DNA of 64,000 bases, from assembly GCA_004193205.1 (NCBI GenBank), contig RZUM01000002.1:744001-808000 (forward strand). Direction: 5' to 3'. A program made the position numbers and the translations under genes. Position 1 is the first letter of the stretch; the number at the start of each line of letters is the position of its first letter. Source of the DNA: Gordonia sediminis. GTDB lineage: Bacteria > Actinomycetota > Actinomycetes > Mycobacteriales > Mycobacteriaceae. Positions 47,942 through 56,494 of this stretch are shown here, in pieces. Under the pieces are notes generated by a model that saw only the letters and a program-made list of their open reading frames with translations, made no database searches and had not been told where the DNA came from.

Positions 47942-49024
47942 ATGGTGGGGCGCCTCATGCAAACGCGACGATGGAAATCCGGTGTGGCCGCGTTGTCGCT
48001 GGCGGCTGCGCTCGGCGCGGGGGTCGTGACGGCGCCGGCGGCGCAGGCCGGTCCGGTGGCCGCGGGCCCGGCATCGATGGTAACCCGGCTGACCGGGCCG
48101 TTCTCGCTCAACGACACGATCGCCCGCTACGACATCGTCGGCACCGATCTGGGCGTGATGTGGGACAACGGCCACGGCGAGATCCTGACCGCGTTCGGTG
48201 ACACACAATCGTTCAACGGCTGGTCGCTGCTCTACGGCGACCTGTTCTACTGGCGTTCCAACGTTCTGCTGCGCAGTTCGGACCGATACCTCGCCGACGG
48301 GATGTCGTTCACCTCGCACGCCGGTCCGCCCGGACACGCCAAGCGTCTGCTGAAGCCGAACGTGCACAAAGAGATCACGATCATCCCGACCGGAGGTGTC
48401 GCCGCCAACGGCAAGCAATACCTCAACGTCATGTCGGTCCGCCACTGGGCGCAGCCCGGTATCTGGTACACGAACTGGTCCGGTCTGACCGTCTCCACCG
48501 ACAACGGTTCGAATTGGCGCGCCGTCAACGCCTTCCGCCCCAACGGTGGCGGGAACAAGAAGTTCCAGATGGTCGCCTATCTCAAGGTCGGCGACACCGT
48601 CTACACGTACGGCACCCCGGATGGCCGTTGGGGCGCAGTCTATCTCGCCCGTGTCGATCAGAAGAACATCGAACGTCTCGGCGCCTACGAGTACTTCTCA
48701 TGGGGACGCTGGGTGCGCAACAACCCGGATGCGGCCACGCCGGTGATGGGCGCACCCACCGGCGAACTGTCGGTCGCCTGGAACGACTACCTCGGCAAGT
48801 TCATCTCCCTCGGGCAAAGCGACCGCGGCGTGGTGATGCGCACGGCCGACAACCCGGCCGGTCCGTGGACCTCCGGCGAGATCGTGGTGCCGGCGAACAA
48901 TCCGTACTCCGGGTACGCGCCCTACATCCATCCGTGGTCGACCGGCAGCACGCTCTACTTCACCTACTCGATCTCGACGGGCTATCAGGTCTACCTGATG
49001 CGGTTGCCGCTGCGCCGATCCTGA
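47942..49024 (+). CDS. Exported DUF4185 protein, candidate endo-D-arabinanase (GH183)
   Basis: 360 aa. Cleavable signal peptide (about 1-36, LSLAAALGAGVVTAPAAQA). The mature domain is DUF4185, with five-bladed-propeller-like repeats: DLGVMWDNGHGEILTAFGDTQ, VSTDNGSNWRAVNAFRP, YGTPDGRWGAVYLARVD and ending YFTYSISTGYQVYLMRLPL. DUF4185 proteins include endo-D-arabinofuranases (GH183) that cut the D-arabinan of mycobacterial arabinogalactan. This organism group makes arabinogalactan, so wall remodelling is plausible. Transcription ends at a hairpin 8 bp after the stop. Confidence 0.85.
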   Translation: MVGRLMQTRRWKSGVAALSLAAALGAGVVTAPAAQAGPVAAGPASMVTRLTGPFSLNDTIARYDIVGTDLGVMWDNGHGEILTAFGDTQSFNGWSLLYGDLFYWRSNVLLRSSDRYLADGMSFTSHAGPPGHAKRLLKPNVHKEITIIPTGGVAANGKQYLNVMSVRHWAQPGIWYTNWSGLTVSTDNGSNWRAVNAFRPNGGGNKKFQMVAYLKVGDTVYTYGTPDGRWGAVYLARVDQKNIERLGAYEYFSWGRWVRNNPDAATPVMGAPTGELSVAWNDYLGKFISLGQSDRGVVMRTADNPAGPWTSGEIVVPANNPYSGYAPYIHPWSTGSTLYFTYSISTGYQVYLMRLPLRRS

Positions 49025-49031
49025 CCGACCG

Positions 49032-49076
49032 GGTCGGGTGCCCACCGCGCGCGGAACACGTTGCGGGCACCCGACC
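49032..49076. terminator. Bidirectional hairpin between DUF4185 and DUF305 genes
   Basis: Perfect 12-bp stem GGTCGGGTGCCC / GGGCACCCGACC with a 21-nt loop between two convergent genes. Confidence 0.7.
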
Positions 49077-49081
49077 ATCGC

Positions 49082-49687
49082 TCACGGGTTCAGCAGCCGA
49101 TTCATCTCGTCGATCTCCGCCTGCTGGGCGACCCTGATCCGGTTGGCGAGTTCGCGTGAGGCGGGGTCGATCCCCTCGGCGAGTTCGTCATCGGCCATCT
49201 CCACCGCGCCCTGGTGGTGAGCGATCATCTGTTGCAGCCACAGCCGGTCGAAAGCGGTTCCGCCGGCTGCCGCGAGCGCCGACATGTCGTCGTCGGTCAT
49301 CGTCCCCGGCATCGCGTGGCCCTCGTGCGTTGACGGCGTGGCAACACCCCAAGCAGCCAGGCGGGCGGTCATCTCGTCGATCTCGGGTTGCTGCGCGGCC
49401 TGGATCCGCGTCGCGAGATCGCGCACCGCGGCCGTCCTGGTCCGGTCGACGACCAGTTCGGCCATCGCGACGGCCTGCTGGTGGTGCGGAATCATCATCT
49501 GATTGAACGAGACGTCGTACTCGTTGTACGACATCGCCGTCGACGACGACGCGCTGTCCGACGCCCTCGGCATGGAATGCATCGACAGGGTCGACGACTC
49601 GACCGACGACGTTTCGTCGGCGGTCGAGCAGCCCGCCACGAGAGTGGCGGCGACGACTGCCGACCACAGGAACGTGCTCTTTTTCAT
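49082..49687 (-). CDS. DUF305 lipoprotein, probable copper-handling
   Basis: 201 aa from ATG 49687, which follows GAGGAAG at good spacing. Signal peptide with lipobox LVAGC (Cys about 20), a Ser-rich linker, and two DUF305 repeats each with a His pair: FNQMMIPHHQQAVAMAELV and WLQQMIAHHQGAVEMADDEL. Met- and His-rich helical bundles of this type bind copper or are found in copper-resistance loci. Next to the DUF6153 gene on the same strand, a frequent pairing. Confidence 0.9.
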   Translation of the reverse strand: MKKSTFLWSAVVAATLVAGCSTADETSSVESSTLSMHSMPRASDSASSSTAMSYNEYDVSFNQMMIPHHQQAVAMAELVVDRTRTAAVRDLATRIQAAQQPEIDEMTARLAAWGVATPSTHEGHAMPGTMTDDDMSALAAAGGTAFDRLWLQQMIAHHQGAVEMADDELAEGIDPASRELANRIRVAQQAEIDEMNRLLNP

Positions 49688-49790
49688 GTGTGTCTTCCTC
49701 TGCATGAGTGGGTGGCCGGCCTGCCCGACGAGGGCAGCCGACGATGACGGCATCACGGACGCCGGCGAGGCCAGGTCCGCCGATGCCTCC

Positions 49791-50192
49791 TCAGCAGCGG
49801 ATCACCGCGAGCTGCAGATGGGTCGGCATCACCCAGGGCGGTGGACGCCCGGTGCGCAGGATGCGCCGGCCGCGGATCGAGCCGAGCAGCAGCGGAATGG
49901 GGAATCCCCACGCCAGTACCGAGACCGCCTTGGGCGTGACCACCGGGTCCCCGTCGCGGGTGAACACACATGGGTGGCCGGGCATGTCGCAGTCGTCCGA
50001 CCCGCTGATCGTGGGATGCCGGTCGATGGAACCAGACGCCGCATGGGCGATCGGCGACGAATCGCCCTCGTGCGCACGCGCATCGCCGTGCCCGACGCTG
50101 GAGTGCATGACCAGAACGGCCATCACGATGCCGAGCAGCACGTACGCCCGCCCCGCACCGGCGGTTCGAAGGCGGGCGATGACGGTCGGCAC
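49791..50192 (-). CDS. DUF6153 family membrane protein
   Basis: 133 aa. N-terminal helix AYVLLGIVMAVLVMHSSVG followed by a His/Asp-rich segment (HGDARAHEGDSSPIAHAA, DDCDMPGHPCVF) and a second hydrophobic segment. The pattern agrees with DUF6153 proteins that neighbour DUF305 genes in actinobacteria; metal binding via His/Cys/Met is plausible but unproven. It lies 9 bp after the upstream PAP2-type gene, so the three may be one unit. Confidence 0.75.
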   Translation of the reverse strand: MPTVIARLRTAGAGRAYVLLGIVMAVLVMHSSVGHGDARAHEGDSSPIAHAASGSIDRHPTISGSDDCDMPGHPCVFTRDGDPVVTPKAVSVLAWGFPIPLLLGSIRGRRILRTGRPPPWVMPTHLQLAVIRC

Positions 50193-50201
50193 CTGCCAAG
50201 T

Positions 50202-51371
50202 TTACGGGGATTTGACCTCTGCCCCTACGACGAGCACGTCACCCGTCTGCTCCTGCGCACGCCGGCGCTGTCGCGGGAGGATCCACCGACGGTCGATCAC
50301 CCGCGCGACGACGATGACGAAGGCCGCCAACGCCCAGCCGAGCAGGATGTCGAAGACGTAGTGTTCGGCCGTGTAGACGAGCGTGAACGCCATCGCGATC
50401 GCGTAGCCCATGAACAGCGCCTTGCCCAAGGCCTTGACCCGGGGCCACATGAACAGCGCGAGGAGCATGGTGAGACCGGCATGCAGCGACGGGACGGCGG
50501 CGACCAGATTGGCCTTGCCCTGTCCGACCTTGACCAGGGTGGAGGCCGCGTGGATGTTGAGGTAGTTCCAGCCGCGTGCCGAGATCCGTTCGACGTAGGG
50601 GGCCGCGTCCGGATTCGACGGAGTCACCTCCCCCAGGATCCCGCCGCCGGCGGCACCGGTCTCGGTTGCCATGCACTGCGGATCACGCGGTTGGTCGGCG
50701 ACCTGGACGGCGGTGCATCGCGCCGCGGCCCAGGGCGGGGCGGCGGGCACCAACGTGTATCCGACGAGCGCGAGGAAGGTTGTCGCCACGAAACAGGCGG
50801 CGTATCGCCGCCAGGCCGACCGGTCGCGCACCCACAGCACCGCCGCGGCCGCGTACGGGACGATGAAGTACGACATGTAGACGACGCTGGTGATGACCTC
50901 CCACCATGGCGGCGAAGCATCCTTGATGTGGCTCTGCAGCCACACGGTGGGGTTCACACCGAAGATGGCATGGTCGACGTCGGCGGCGAGAAACCATTGC
51001 GTAGGCATGTCGACGATGCGCGCGACGTCGCGGGTCCAGTCGTAGAGGAGCAGGATCAGCGCGAAGGGCAGCCAGTCGACGATCACGCTGATCGCCTTGC
51101 GCCGGCCGATCGTGGCGGCCAGCATGCCCAGGCAGAGCAGGATGATGAGCCGGGTGCGGTCGAAGGCCAGTCCGCTGACGCTGAACTCGTAGACCATGAA
51201 CGCGATCCACGCGACGATCGCGATCCGCCGCACCATCGTCAGGTCCCGGCGCTTCTCCGGTTCCGGTTCCATCTCGGCGGCTGCGGCCACATCGTCGAGA
51301 AACGGCTCGACCCCCGGTCGGGGGCCGCGTTCGTTCGGCGGGTCGGCGTCTATCGCCTCGTCAATGCTCAA
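50202..51371 (-). CDS. PAP2-superfamily (inositol phosphorylceramide synthase-like) membrane protein
   Basis: 389 aa with about eight transmembrane helices. Active-site parts: AAVPSLHAGLTMLLALF (catalytic His) and AEHYVFDILLGW (nucleophilic His and Asp), as in the PAP2_3/aureobasidin-resistance group that transfers phospho-head groups between lipids. The N-terminal 45 residues are acidic and cytoplasmic. Mycobacterial relatives exist; the substrate is unknown. First gene of a likely unit with DUF6153 and DUF305. Confidence 0.87.
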   Translation of the reverse strand: MSIDEAIDADPPNERGPRPGVEPFLDDVAAAAEMEPEPEKRRDLTMVRRIAIVAWIAFMVYEFSVSGLAFDRTRLIILLCLGMLAATIGRRKAISVIVDWLPFALILLLYDWTRDVARIVDMPTQWFLAADVDHAIFGVNPTVWLQSHIKDASPPWWEVITSVVYMSYFIVPYAAAAVLWVRDRSAWRRYAACFVATTFLALVGYTLVPAAPPWAAARCTAVQVADQPRDPQCMATETGAAGGGILGEVTPSNPDAAPYVERISARGWNYLNIHAASTLVKVGQGKANLVAAVPSLHAGLTMLLALFMWPRVKALGKALFMGYAIAMAFTLVYTAEHYVFDILLGWALAAFVIVVARVIDRRWILPRQRRRAQEQTGDVLVVGAEVKSP

Positions 51372-51570
51372 CCGTCATCCTGCCCACCACACCCGCGACG
51401 GGGCCCTCGCCTCTTAACCTTCCGTCAGCCTAATTGTCATCGGCCGTTCGTGGTCCGGTAAACCGGCGCGAAGTCCGTGTCGATCGGACCGTGGCCGTAG
51501 GATGGTGATCGGCGTCACAGCGGGTCGACGGCATCGTCGCGACTCGTCATCGAATCGTGGGAGGAGTGCC

Positions 51571-51786
51571 GTGCCCGACCGTTATCTGCGATATGGCGAC
51601 CAGCGCTACATCATCACCAAGGAAGCAGAGGCACGTCTGCATCGTGTGCTCGACTCGGTCTACGCCGAGGGCAGCCGGGGACATGAGTGGCTGAGTCTCT
51701 ATCAGGGCACCGAGGCACCCTGCCGCCTGCTGATCGCCCCGGGTGTCCCGATCTCGATCGAGATGCTGCCGGGCACCGACGATTAG
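51571..51786 (+). CDS. Small conserved-looking protein, unknown
   Basis: 71 aa from GTG 51571 with a strong GGGAGGAG ribosome binding site. Soluble and Arg/Tyr-rich at the N-terminus (PDRYLRYGDQRYIITKEAEARLHRVLDSV). No motif recognised. It ends 29 bp before the endonuclease IV gene on the same strand and could be co-transcribed with it. Confidence 0.7.
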   Translation: MPDRYLRYGDQRYIITKEAEARLHRVLDSVYAEGSRGHEWLSLYQGTEAPCRLLIAPGVPISIEMLPGTDD

Positions 51787-51815
51787 GGCCGGCGGCCGCC
51801 AACTATCGTTGAGCC

Positions 51816-52586
51816 ATGCGCATCGGAGCACACCTTCGTGAGGACACCGATCCCCTGACCACGGCCACCGACCTCGGCATCGACGTGTTCCAGATGTTTG
51901 TCACCGATCCGCAGAGTTGGAAAAAGCCCGTGCCCCGCCCGGACGCCGGGGCGATCCGCGACTCGGAGATCGACGTCGTGGTGCACTCGAGCTATCAGAT
52001 CAACGTGGCCAGTCTCAACAACCGTCTCCGGATGCCGTCGCGCAAGGCGGTCGAGCAGCAGGCCGCCGCGGCCGCCGAACTCGGCGCCTTCGGACTGGTG
52101 GTGCACGGCGGTCATCTCCGCGACGGCGAGGACGCCGCGGAGGGATTCGCCAACTGGCGCAAGCTCTTCGACCGCCAGGTCGACAAGGGCGGCTTCGGGG
52201 TGCCGATCCTCATCGAGAACACCGCGGGCGGCGATCATGCGATGGCCCGCACCCTCGAGGCGATCGACCGACTGTGGGAGTCGGTGGGCGATTTCGAGCA
52301 GGCCGGCTTCTGCCTCGACACCTGTCATGCATGGGCCGGGGGCGAAGACCTGGTCGGACTCGTCGAGCGTGTCCGTGCGATCACCGGACGCATCGACCTG
52401 GTGCACCTGAACAATTCTCGCGACGAGTTCGACTCCGGACGTGACCGCCACGCGAACCTCGCCGACGGGCACATCGAGCCGGAGGTCCTCGTCGCGGTCG
52501 CGGCCGCCGCGGAAGCGCCGGTCATCCTCGAGACGCCCGCCGAGGGCGTGCCCGGCGACCTCGACTATCTGCGCTCGGCGCTGTAG
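51816..52586 (+). CDS. nfo: Deoxyribonuclease IV (endonuclease IV, AP endonuclease)
   Basis: 256 aa TIM-barrel zinc enzyme of base-excision repair. AP endonuclease 2 motifs: VVHSSYQINVAS, GLVVHGGHL with zinc His, ILIENTAGG with Glu, CLDTCHAWAGG with Asp-His, HLNNSRDEFDSGRDRHANLADGHI and VILETPAEG. The last 65 bp overlap the convergent DUF1232 gene. A second AP-site enzyme in the window besides xthA. Confidence 0.95.
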   Translation: MRIGAHLREDTDPLTTATDLGIDVFQMFVTDPQSWKKPVPRPDAGAIRDSEIDVVVHSSYQINVASLNNRLRMPSRKAVEQQAAAAAELGAFGLVVHGGHLRDGEDAAEGFANWRKLFDRQVDKGGFGVPILIENTAGGDHAMARTLEAIDRLWESVGDFEQAGFCLDTCHAWAGGEDLVGLVERVRAITGRIDLVHLNNSRDEFDSGRDRHANLADGHIEPEVLVAVAAAAEAPVILETPAEGVPGDLDYLRSAL

Positions 52587-53004
52587 GGCTTTCCTGGCCG
52601 AGGGCGTTCACATCCAGGCCGGTGACTCGACAGAGCGCGGCGAATCCGGCGTCACTGCCGGGCCACCGATCACGCACCGCTGCGAATCCGGCTCGGCGCA
52701 CCACTGCACGGAGAACGGCGGTGACGATGACGGCGTCATCCGCGTAGCCGACGACGGGGATGAAGTCGGGAATCAGATCGAACGGCACCGCCAGATAAGC
52801 CAGCAGAGCCCAGAGTCGGATGCGGACACCGCCGGGCAACGTCTTGTCTGCGGCGAGGCGCCGAACGAGGCGGATGACGTCGGGCAGGATTCGCACGGCC
52901 TCGCGCAGAAGTCCACCGGACGGCCGCAGGATCACCAGGGTGATCACCAGCGCGACCCAGATCACGATGAGCGCCGCGGCGATGCCGATGGCCGTGTCCC
53001 ACAT
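52522..53004 (-). CDS. DUF1232 (YkvA-like) membrane protein
   Basis: 160 aa from ATG 53004; the frame continues to a GTG at 53064 and the start is uncertain. First helix AIGIAAALIVIWVALVITLVIL, then the DUF1232 core RLWALLAYLAVPFDLIPDFIPVVGYADDAVIV. Role unknown. Its 3' end is antisense to the end of nfo. Confidence 0.85.
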   Translation of the reverse strand: MWDTAIGIAAALIVIWVALVITLVILRPSGGLLREAVRILPDVIRLVRRLAADKTLPGGVRIRLWALLAYLAVPFDLIPDFIPVVGYADDAVIVTAVLRAVVRRAGFAAVRDRWPGSDAGFAALCRVTGLDVNALGQESPTAPSADSRGRRARPRRASRG

Positions 53005-53076
53005 CAACGAACCGGTCACAACGTTCGTATACCGCGCCTCGACGCCGGGGTCAACGCAGGTCACACCCAGTTCGGG

Positions 53077-53105
53077 TTGTCCGCCGCCGGTGAGCGCGGT
53101 AGTCT
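53077..53105 (+). promoter_or_regulatory. Promoter of fadE5
   Basis: TTGTCC (53077-53082) and TAGTCT (53100-53105) are spaced 17 bp. The expected start point falls inside the palindrome at 53109-53124. Confidence 0.55.
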
Positions 53106-53108
53106 GGG

Positions 53109-53124
53109 GTTACTGGCGAGTAAC
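53109..53124. promoter_or_regulatory. Palindromic operator upstream of fadE5
   Basis: GTTACTGGCGAGTAAC: arms GTTACT/AGTAAC, centre GGCG. Shares the pattern TTACT-N3-GAGTAA with the operator at 63004-63019, and sits 3 nt after the -10 in both places. Probably a TetR-type repressor site. Confidence 0.72.
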
Positions 53125-53183
53125 TTTTTCCTCACGCCGAAGACGAACCCAGCAGTAAGCCCGTATCGAGATAGGAACAGCAG

Positions 53184-55019
53184 ATGGGCCACTACAAGAG
53201 CAACATGCGCGACCTGCACTTCAACCTGTTCGAGATGTTCGACCTCGACAAGGTGCTCGAGTCCGGCGCTTTCGGCGATCTGGATCACGAAACCGCCGTC
53301 GACATGCTCCGCGAGGTCAAGGCGCTCGCCGAGGGGCCCATCGCCGAGTCGTTCGCCGACGCCGACCGCAACCCGCCCGTCTTCGACCCGGACGCCCACA
53401 CGGTCACCGTCCCGGAGTCGTTCAAGAAGTCCTACAACGCCTTCGTCGAGGGTGGTTGGGACAAGATCGGCGTCGCCGAGGAACTCGGCGGCCTTCCGGC
53501 GCCGCGGTCGTTGTACTGGGCCATCGGAGAGATGATCCTCGGCGCCAACCCGCCGGTGTTCATGTACGCAGCCGGCTCGGGCTTCGCCAACATCTTCTTC
53601 GAAAACGGCACCGACGAGCAGAAGAAGTGGGCGGCGATCTCGGCTGAACGCGGCTGGGGCGCGACGATGGTGCTCACCGAACCCGACGCGGGTTCCGACG
53701 TGGGCGCCGCGCGCACCAAGGCGGTCAAGCAGGAGGACGGGACCTGGCACATCGACGGTGTCAAGCGCTTCATCACCTCGGCCGACCAGGACATGACCGA
53801 GAGCATCATCCACCTGGTGCTGGCCCGCCCCGAGGGCGCGAAGCCCGGCACCAAGGGTCTGTCGCTGTTCTTCGTGCCGAAATACCACTTCGACCACGAG
53901 ACCGGCGAACTCGGCGAGCGCAACGGCGTCTTCGTCACCAACGTCGAACACAAGATGGGCATCAAATCCTCGGCCACCTGTGAACTGACCTTCGGCCAGC
54001 ACGGCACGCCGGCCGTCGGCTGGCTCGTCGGGGAGGTACACGACGGCATCGCGCAGATGTTCGACGTCATCGAGCACGCGCGAATGATGGTGGGCACCAA
54101 GGCGATCTCGACGCTGTCGACGGGCTACCTCAACGCCCTCGAATACGCGAAGGAGCGGGTCCAGGGCGCCGACCTCACACAGATGACCGACAAGGCCGCC
54201 CCGCGCGTGAGCATCACCCATCATCCGGACGTGCGTCGTTCGCTGATGACCCAGAAGGCCTATGCCGAGGGGATGCGCGCGATCTACCTCTACACCGCGT
54301 CGCATCAGGACCCCGTCGCGGCGAATATCGTGTCCGGCGCGGACGAGAAGATGGCCCACAAGGTCAACGATCTGCTGCTGCCGATCGTCAAGGGTGTCGG
54401 CTCGGAGCGGGCCTACAGCCTGCTGTCCCACGAGTCGCTGCAGACCCTTGGCGGCTCCGGCTTCCTGCAGGATTATCCGATCGAGCAGTACGTCCGCGAC
54501 TCGAAGATCGACTCCCTCTACGAGGGCACGACCGCGATCCAGGCGCAGGACTTCTTCTTCCGCAAGATCATTCGTGACAAGGGCGCCGCGCTGGCGCACG
54601 TGTCGGGTCAGATCCAGGAGTTCCTCGACGCCGAGGGCGGCAACGGCCGTCTGAAGGCCGAGCGTGCGCTGCTCAAGACTGCCCTCGAGGACGTGCAGGC
54701 GATGACCGGCACGCTCATGGGGTATCTGATGGGCGCACAGGAAAATCCGAAGGAGCTCTACAAGGTCGGCCTCGGGTCGGTGCGCTACCTTCTCGCCGTC
54801 GGCGACCTGCTGATCGGCTGGATGCTGCTGCGTCAGGCCGAGGTGGCGCTGGCCGCGCTGGATGTGGGCGTTTCGGAGGATGACACCGCGTTCTACAACG
54901 GCAAGATCGCCGTCGCGAGCTTCTTCGCGAAGAACATGCTGCCGCTGCTGACCGCCGTCCGCGGCACCGTCGAGAACATCGATATCGACGTGATGGAGGT
55001 CGACGAGTCGGTCTTCTGA
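53184..55019 (+). CDS. fadE5: Acyl-CoA dehydrogenase, FadE5-type
   Basis: 611 aa, the same length as M. tuberculosis FadE5 (Rv0244c) and highly similar along its length from memory ([18 protein letters not shown] start; [55 protein letters not shown]). Oxidises acyl-CoA to enoyl-CoA with FAD; FadE5 has a broad chain-length range. The catalytic Glu should be the one in [12 protein letters not shown] palindromic operator and promoter lie 60-107 bp upstream; a terminator follows. Confidence 0.95.
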   Translation: MGHYKSNMRDLHFNLFEMFDLDKVLESGAFGDLDHETAVDMLREVKALAEGPIAESFADADRNPPVFDPDAHTVTVPESFKKSYNAFVEGGWDKIGVAEELGGLPAPRSLYWAIGEMILGANPPVFMYAAGSGFANIFFENGTDEQKKWAAISAERGWGATMVLTEPDAGSDVGAARTKAVKQEDGTWHIDGVKRFITSADQDMTESIIHLVLARPEGAKPGTKGLSLFFVPKYHFDHETGELGERNGVFVTNVEHKMGIKSSATCELTFGQHGTPAVGWLVGEVHDGIAQMFDVIEHARMMVGTKAISTLSTGYLNALEYAKERVQGADLTQMTDKAAPRVSITHHPDVRRSLMTQKAYAEGMRAIYLYTASHQDPVAANIVSGADEKMAHKVNDLLLPIVKGVGSERAYSLLSHESLQTLGGSGFLQDYPIEQYVRDSKIDSLYEGTTAIQAQDFFFRKIIRDKGAALAHVSGQIQEFLDAEGGNGRLKAERALLKTALEDVQAMTGTLMGYLMGAQENPKELYKVGLGSVRYLLAVGDLLIGWMLLRQAEVALAALDVGVSEDDTAFYNGKIAVASFFAKNMLPLLTAVRGTVENIDIDVMEVDESVF

Positions 55020-55042
55020 TCCGCCCTCTGACACTGCTCTGA

Positions 55043-55075
55043 GCAAACGCGCACCTCTTGTGGGTGCGCGTTTGC
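55043..55075. terminator. Bidirectional terminator after fadE5
   Basis: Perfect 13-bp stem GCAAACGCGCACC / GGTGCGCGTTTGC with a 7-nt loop, 23 bp after fadE5 and 8 bp beyond the end of the convergent exported protein gene. Confidence 0.85.
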
Positions 55076-55083
55076 GGTTCGAG

Positions 55084-56340
55084 TCAGCGATAGCAGGCCT
55101 GCCAGCCCTGCTTCTGGAACACAGTGACGTCGCAGTAGGTTGCCCGCGGATAGTACGGACCCATGGTCGCCACGGGTTCGGTGTCGGTTGCCTGCGCCGC
55201 CTGGACCGACAACGGATAGAACGCGGTCGAGGGCAGCATGTTTCGCAAGAATACGACCTTGTTCGGCACGCTGGTGTCGCCCCACGGGATGATCGTGATC
55301 CTCGGGTCGGCGGAATACGTCATGTCGGCGGGCGCGGCAACCACATACGTGTAATAGCCGTCTGCATCGAGACGTGTCTGGAAGTCCGCAGCGCATGCCA
55401 CCACCGGATACGGGCTCACTTTGTCGTTCTGGCACATCGACCAATAACGCATGTCCACGCCGGCCTGCGCGGGTGACGCGCCGGTGCGCGTGTTCGGGTA
55501 ACTCGGCGCCTTGCCACGGATCACGGCGATCCGACCTGTGCGATAGGTGAGCTTGCTGCCGATGTACTTGTTGTCGCCGTTGGGGAACAGACCCGCAGTC
55601 GACCCCGGGTTGATGAAAGTCACCTCCGGCGCATCCGGCGGAAACGCCCCGGACGCGACACGCTCGACCGCACGATCGACCAGTGCCGTCATCACAGCTG
55701 CGATCGGGCCGGAGTAGTTCTTCGGATCGAAGGGCACCGCGCACGGCGGCATCGGGATCGTCGCGCCTCCGAGACGCATCGTCACCGTCGGAAGCGCGAC
55801 TCCACCACTCAGCGAACGAACATCGTCGGGGACGTAGACGCGAATGATCAGGAAGCCCACCGGTACGGCTTGTGCACCCGTCGGCGGGGTCGCACGGATT
55901 TCGTTGAGCGACCGATTCGGCACCCGGTTGACCACGGTCGCATGCCACCGCCGTCCGGTGGCATGCGCACCACCGGCAACATATGGGTTCGAGCTTCCCG
56001 GGTCGGGGCGAATCTGGCTGTCCCGCAACGTGTCGACGGTGTCGAGATCGGTGCCATAGGTGTTCAGCGAGAAGTATCGGGCATTGGGGTACGACCCCGA
56101 CAGCGAGATCGTGTCGTTCGGACCGAGCGCATAGGGCAGCACCCAATAGGTGGCATTGACGTCCGGAAACGCGATGTTGAGCACCTCGTTGTTTGACATG
56201 AGTTGCCATGAACACAGTGGCGCCGGCGCGTTGCTGGGGGCCACCGGGGCAGCATGGGCAACCGTGACCACGACGAAAACCACGGATGCGATCACGAAGT
56301 ACGAGAGGAGCCGCCAGGTCCTGCCGATCAGGTTCGCCAC
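55084..56340 (-). CDS. Exported protein of unknown function
   Basis: 418 aa from GTG 56340. Signal peptide (LLSYFVIASVVFVVVTVAHA, cut at about residue 28). The mature protein has an N-terminal beta-rich part (ALGPNDTISLSGSYPNARYFSLNTYG), as in DUF1214-like exported proteins, a Pro-rich middle (PMPPCAVPFD) and several Cys that could form disulfides. I do not recognise a catalytic motif. Divergent from the MMPL transporter gene, 154 bp apart, which may indicate a linked envelope function. Confidence 0.75.
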   Translation of the reverse strand: MANLIGRTWRLLSYFVIASVVFVVVTVAHAAPVAPSNAPAPLCSWQLMSNNEVLNIAFPDVNATYWVLPYALGPNDTISLSGSYPNARYFSLNTYGTDLDTVDTLRDSQIRPDPGSSNPYVAGGAHATGRRWHATVVNRVPNRSLNEIRATPPTGAQAVPVGFLIIRVYVPDDVRSLSGGVALPTVTMRLGGATIPMPPCAVPFDPKNYSGPIAAVMTALVDRAVERVASGAFPPDAPEVTFINPGSTAGLFPNGDNKYIGSKLTYRTGRIAVIRGKAPSYPNTRTGASPAQAGVDMRYWSMCQNDKVSPYPVVACAADFQTRLDADGYYTYVVAAPADMTYSADPRITIIPWGDTSVPNKVVFLRNMLPSTAFYPLSVQAAQATDTEPVATMGPYYPRATYCDVTVFQKQGWQACYR

Positions 56341-56494
56341 CGGAGCATTGTCCCCACCGACACCCGTGAGCCGTTGGCAGTTCGCAGATTCCCGGGCGAC
56401 ACCGGGCTTGCGGACTCTCACGGGCAAGCACAAACCCCCACATCCTCGACGACGTGGCGGTAAATTCTCATGCAGTCCCTCGAGAGGCCCAGCG

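Noticed and set aside
53061-55046. 661-codon minus-strand frame opposite fadE5
   Set aside because: It mirrors the fadE5 codons and has a composition typical of antisense frames in high-GC DNA; fadE5 is certain.
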